Shown one piece after another: positions 61,381-64,000 of a DNA stretch of 64,000 nucleotides; the first letter of the stretch is position 1; each line of letters begins with the position of its first letter. The translations under genes were made by a program, and so were the position numbers. Origin of the DNA: Apostichopus japonicus (taxonomy: Eukaryota; Echinodermata; Holothuroidea; Aspidochirotida; Stichopodidae); contig NC_092567.1 in assembly GCF_037975245.1 (NCBI RefSeq), positions 12,974,876 through 13,038,875 of the forward strand, in the 5' to 3' direction. The notes beneath the pieces were generated by a model that ran no database searches, was not told where the DNA came from, and saw only the letters and a list, made by a program, of their open reading frames with translations.

Positions 61381-64000
61381 ATGGATATTAGAGAATTAAC
61401 TGAGTTGGGGGCTAAAATGGGTCTTACGGGTGGCGAACTCTTAAACTTCGTCAAAGAACAGCAGCAGATCGCTCGTGACGAAAGGCAACAACAAAGGGCT
61501 GAGGCGGAAAAAGAAAGGGCTGAGGCGGAAAAGCAAAGGGCTGAGGCGGAAAAGCAAAGGGCTGAGGCGGAAAAGCAAAGGGCTGAGGCGGAAAAACAAA
61601 GAATGTTTGAATTGGCTAAACTTGAAAAGCAAGCTGAGTTGCAGCAAAATAGCAATGGCAATGCCGATTTGAATTCCTCCCGTAGCTCCACTTCAAGCCG
61701 CGAGCCAAATAGAATCCCAACGCCCAAAATGCCTCACTTTGATGAGAAGGAAGACCTCGACGCATACTTGCTGCGCTTCGAGCGATTCGCAACAGCGCAA
61801 GAGTGGCCAGAGGAACAATGGGCATTAAATTTGAGTCTGTGTCTAAAGGGAGAAAGTCTCCGTGTTTACTCTAGGCTACCACCCGATGACTCACAAGATT
61901 ATCAAAAGCTAAAGAAAGCCCTGTTGAAACGATTTCAATTCACAGAGGAAGGCTTCCGTCAGAAATTCAGACGAGAAAGGCCCAAAAAGGGAGAAACATC
62001 AATTCAATACATGGCAAGGTTGGAAAATTATATGGCCAGATGGTTGGAAATGGGCGGAATTAACAAAACGTTCGAGGAATTTTCAGATCTCATGTTGCGG
62101 GAGCAGTTCCTAAATGTATGCAGCAAGGAATTGGCATTATTCCTGAGAGAACATGATTGCAAGACTTCTAAAGCGCTGTCAGAGCTGGCTGACAAATACT
62201 TAGAAGCGCATCACAGGGATCTTGAAAAATGTGTGAAATCCTTCCAAACAAATCAGGGAAATGGGAAAAAACCTGACGGTAACCCCAACAGTCAGGAATA
62301 CAAAACCAAAATTGTGGACGCGGGTGAAAACAGAAACACGCGTTCAGCCATAAAATGCTTTGTTTGCGGGAAATTGGGGCATAAGGCAAACGATTGCAGG
62401 CAGAGGTTTAAAGCGCAATCGGCGGTTGCGACTGAAAATGCCAAACCCGAAAAGCTAGGATCGAGCGATGGGTCGCAAAAAGATCATCGTAGCGGACAAA
62501 CCGCGAATCTGTGTTTGATGAAACAAATCAAGGAAAGTGACAGCTATTCAATTAATTTAGCGTGTGGTCACGAGATCCCAATAGTCAGTGCGGCGTGTGA
62601 GGAGCCTACCGACATTACTGAGAAAATTTTGTCAGATGTTAAGGAGCGCATGCCGGTGGTTGAGGGTTATCTTAAAGGGAGGAAGGTGTCAGTGTTACGC
62701 GATAGCGGGTGTTCTGGTGTCATCGTTAGGAGAGATTTGATCTCCGATGATCAGTTGACCGGTGTAGATCAACTGTGTGTACTGATTGACGGTACAGTGA
62801 GGAAGATTCCAGAAGCTATCGTGGCGGTGGACACGCCCTTTTTCACAGGATCCCTCAAGGCTCTCTGTATGAAGAGGCCAGTGTATGACTTAATAATTGG
62901 AAATGTTCCTGGTGTTCGAGGTCCTGAGAATCCCGACCCAGATTGGAGTGTAAAAGAAGTTCCAAGTGAGCAGTGTGAACCTCACAATGTGGAAGAAACA
63001 GCTAGTGTTGAAATAGGAACCAGTGTTGAGTCACGTGATGAACCGGAAGTCGCTGCGGATCAAATGATTCCAAGTGATGACGTAGGCGATGACTCAGATA
63101 TTGGAGGTGCCGTAGAGACACGTGCACAAAAGCAAAAACGAAATGAAAATCTGAAACCCCTAAAAACGGCTTATGTTCATATGGATGACGTAACACCTGA
63201 GCAATTGAGACAAGCTCAGAAGGAGGATTCAACCCTCAAAAATTGCTTCAAGCATGTTGGGAATCCCAGACCACTGAAAGGTAAAGAGGGGATCTCCGAA
63301 TTCATTTTAAGGAATGATATTCTATATCGCAAAGTTTCGGGGAATGACAAGCCTAGTGACCAATTGGTTGTACCCGAAAAGTTCAGAAATCAAGTGATGA
63401 AACTGGCTCATGACAGTATTATGGCGGGTCACCTAGGGATAGCCAAGACAACTGACAAAGTTCAGTCTCAGTTCTACTGGCCAGGTGTAGGATCCGACGT
63501 AATGCGTTATTGCAAGTCATGCGATATTTGCCAGAGAACATGTGATAAGGGAAGGGTCACTAAGGTCCCATTGGGTCACATGCCCTTGATTGACACACCA
63601 TTCAAGAGGGTGGCAGTAGACATTGTCGGACCGATCAGTCCTACTTCCAAGCATGGGAATCGGTATATCCTAACACTTGTCGATTATGCAACAAGGTTCC
63701 CAGAGGCAGTTCCATTGCGTAACATAGATACTGAGAGAGTGGCAGAAGCTTTGGTGGACATATTTTCAAGAGTGGGAGTCCCATCTGAGATCCTGACTGA
63801 CAGGGGGTCACAGTTTACCTCAGATGTGATGAAGGAGGTGAGTCGATTACTGTCACTGCGACAACTCACCACTACCCCCTACCACCCGATCTGCAACGGT
63901 CTAGTTGAGAAATTCAATGGTACCTTGAAGAGGATGCTAAAGCGCATGTGTGAGGAGAGACCGTCAGACTGGGACCGCTATATAGGACCACTACTATTTG
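61381..64000 (+). CDS. gag-pol: Gag-Pol polyprotein (Gag-protease-integrase), 3' end off window
   Basis: This single frame is open for 873 codons to the window edge. The start is fixed by an in-frame TGA at 61375-61377. ATGs follow at 61378 and 61381, and the second has A at -3 and G at +4, so I chose it. Residue order is: heptad repeats at 39-73, SCAN-like capsid at about 118-279, CCHC knuckle at 326-339, retropepsin with DSG at 441-443 and DLIIG at 503-507, an acidic linker at about 515-577, a basic patch RAQKQKR at 581-587, and integrase from about 590. The product would assemble virus-like particles, mature itself and insert the cDNA copy. Gag and Pol are fused with no frameshift or stop between them, so Gag-to-Pol ratio must be set some other way. 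No inactivating change is seen. Reverse transcriptase and RNase H are not in the window and are expected downstream. Confidence 0.93.
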   Translation, partial: MDIRELTELGAKMGLTGGELLNFVKEQQQIARDERQQQRAEAEKERAEAEKQRAEAEKQRAEAEKQRAEAEKQRMFELAKLEKQAELQQNSNGNADLNSSRSSTSSREPNRIPTPKMPHFDEKEDLDAYLLRFERFATAQEWPEEQWALNLSLCLKGESLRVYSRLPPDDSQDYQKLKKALLKRFQFTEEGFRQKFRRERPKKGETSIQYMARLENYMARWLEMGGINKTFEEFSDLMLREQFLNVCSKELALFLREHDCKTSKALSELADKYLEAHHRDLEKCVKSFQTNQGNGKKPDGNPNSQEYKTKIVDAGENRNTRSAIKCFVCGKLGHKANDCRQRFKAQSAVATENAKPEKLGSSDGSQKDHRSGQTANLCLMKQIKESDSYSINLACGHEIPIVSAACEEPTDITEKILSDVKERMPVVEGYLKGRKVSVLRDSGCSGVIVRRDLISDDQLTGVDQLCVLIDGTVRKIPEAIVAVDTPFFTGSLKALCMKRPVYDLIIGNVPGVRGPENPDPDWSVKEVPSEQCEPHNVEETASVEIGTSVESRDEPEVAADQMIPSDDVGDDSDIGGAVETRAQKQKRNENLKPLKTAYVHMDDVTPEQLRQAQKEDSTLKNCFKHVGNPRPLKGKEGISEFILRNDILYRKVSGNDKPSDQLVVPEKFRNQVMKLAHDSIMAGHLGIAKTTDKVQSQFYWPGVGSDVMRYCKSCDICQRTCDKGRVTKVPLGHMPLIDTPFKRVAVDIVGPISPTSKHGNRYILTLVDYATRFPEAVPLRNIDTERVAEALVDIFSRVGVPSEILTDRGSQFTSDVMKEVSRLLSLRQLTTTPYHPICNGLVEKFNGTLKRMLKRMCEERPSDWDRYIGPLLF
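61495..61599 (+). repeat. Five 21-bp repeats encoding a Gag coiled coil
   Basis: Five tandem 21-bp copies each encode the heptad RAEAEKQ (RAEAEKE in the first), residues 39-73 of the polyprotein. They lie within a longer charged, Glu/Lys/Gln-rich helix from about residue 25 to 87. Heptad spacing with alanine at two positions predicts a coiled coil that could drive Gag multimerisation. The copies are nearly identical in DNA sequence, so their number is likely to vary between element copies. Confidence 0.85.
61732..62217 (+). other. SCAN-like retroviral capsid domain of Gag
   Basis: Residues 118-279 begin with PHFDEKEDLDAYLLRFERF and continue through LKGESLRVYSRLPP, LLKRF, and LMLREQFLNVCSKELALFLR, ending near LREHDCKTSKALSELADKYL. 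The EQFL core and the following acidic helix closely resemble vertebrate SCAN domains, which are known to derive from Gmr1-like Gag capsids. The domain should form the capsid shell by dimer and oligomer contacts. The assignment rests on motif resemblance by eye. Confidence 0.75.
62356..62397 (+). other. CCHC zinc knuckle (nucleocapsid)
   Basis: CFVCGKLGHKANDC fits C-x2-C-x4-H-x4-C exactly, with C326, C329, H334 and C339 as zinc ligands. It is the only knuckle in the frame. It marks the nucleocapsid end of Gag and would bind the element's genomic RNA. Confidence 0.95.
62665..62916 (+). other. Aspartic protease (retropepsin) domain
   Basis: VSVLRDSGCSGVIVRRDLI carries the DSG catalytic triplet at residues 441-443 (62701-62709), flanked by hydrophobic strands as in retropepsins. 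The second signature, a hydrophobic run followed by glycine, is YDLIIGNVPG at 502-511. A 60-residue spacing between them is typical. It would act as a homodimer to cut the polyprotein. Confidence 0.85.
63370..64000 (+). other. Integrase: HHCC zinc domain and D,D35E core, C-terminus cut
   Basis: The zinc-binding domain has H677 and H684 (AHDSIMAGHLG) and C714 and C717 (CDIC), with 29 residues between H684 and C714. The catalytic core has D747 in VAVDIVGPI, D807 in ILTDRGSQF and E843 in NGLVEKFNGTLK, a D-x59-D-x35-E layout with all three acids intact. The segment just upstream (MDDVTPEQLRQAQKEDSTL, FILRNDILYR) is the tether that usually joins RNase H to integrase in Ty3/gypsy elements, but here it follows protease. 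The C-terminal DNA-binding region, and any chromodomain, lie beyond the window. Confidence 0.95.

Larger units (their letters stand above)
60201..64000 (+). mobile_element. Ty3/gypsy LTR retrotransposon, Gmr1-like, 5' part
   Basis: The element begins at the TG of its left LTR at 60201 and runs off the right edge of the window. The order visible is LTR, primer binding site, repeat-bearing leader, then one open frame encoding Gag, protease and integrase. Integrase follows protease directly, and no reverse transcriptase is present between them. Known Gmr1-like Ty3/gypsy elements place integrase ahead of reverse transcriptase and RNase H, and their capsid is the relative from which vertebrate SCAN domains derive. 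Both traits fit here. The left end sits inside a 22-bp satellite monomer. The frame is intact over 873 codons, which suggests a recent or still active copy. The right LTR is outside the window, so LTR divergence and the target duplication cannot be read. Confidence 0.85.

Noticed and set aside
61350-61727. 125-codon minus-strand frame rich in FSASALC
   Set aside because: It is antisense to the 21-bp repeats of gag, and its repeat pattern is explained by that coding sequence.
61620-63872. Other minus-strand frames under gag-pol (for example 62168-62389 and 63002-63232)
   Set aside because: They are antisense to a strongly supported coding frame with intact motifs and have no features of their own.

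Overview
The window holds two things. About 60.2 kb is an unbroken satellite array, and the last 3.8 kb is the 5' part of an LTR retrotransposon inserted into that array. There is no conventional host gene. The retrotransposon is of the Ty3/gypsy class, with a SCAN-like Gag, a single CCHC knuckle, a retropepsin and an integrase. Together with the dense satellite DNA this points to an animal nuclear genome, probably not a mammal. The species cannot be told from the sequence.

Positions 1-60200 are about 2,700 head-to-tail copies of a 22-bp monomer: a CGGTACCGATCAATCG core joined by an AATGTG linker. It is 50 % GC with three CpGs per unit. Most monomers differ from the consensus at one to three sites. 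The same ordered series of variants recurs at long distances, so the array has nested higher-order structure. The left domain (1-9989) contains a 4,728-bp-spaced duplication and a 1.1-kb tandem unit. Positions 9990-30814 and 30815 to about 53995 are two versions of one superunit of about 21-23 kb. The right domain (53996-60200) has shorter duplications spaced 1,915, 1,563 and 448 bp. Because 22 leaves remainder 1 on division by 3, every forward frame reads the same stop-free 22-residue cycle. The hundreds of long open frames in the array are therefore a by-product of its period, and I do not call them genes.

At 60200/60201 the satellite is cut inside a monomer (GGTAC|TGTCAC) by a 981-bp LTR with TGTCAC/GTGACA ends and a TATA box. 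It is followed by a tRNA-Pro-like primer binding site, a leader of about 200 bp with 31-bp repeats, and one uninterrupted gag-pol frame from 61381 to the window edge. The frame encodes, in order, a heptad-repeat coiled coil, a SCAN-like capsid domain, a CCHC zinc knuckle, a DSG protease and then an integrase (HHCC plus D,D35E). No reverse transcriptase lies between protease and integrase. That order is the hallmark of Gmr1-like Ty3/gypsy elements, which carry a Ty1/copia-like pol order. The reverse transcriptase and RNase H would be expected to the right of the window.
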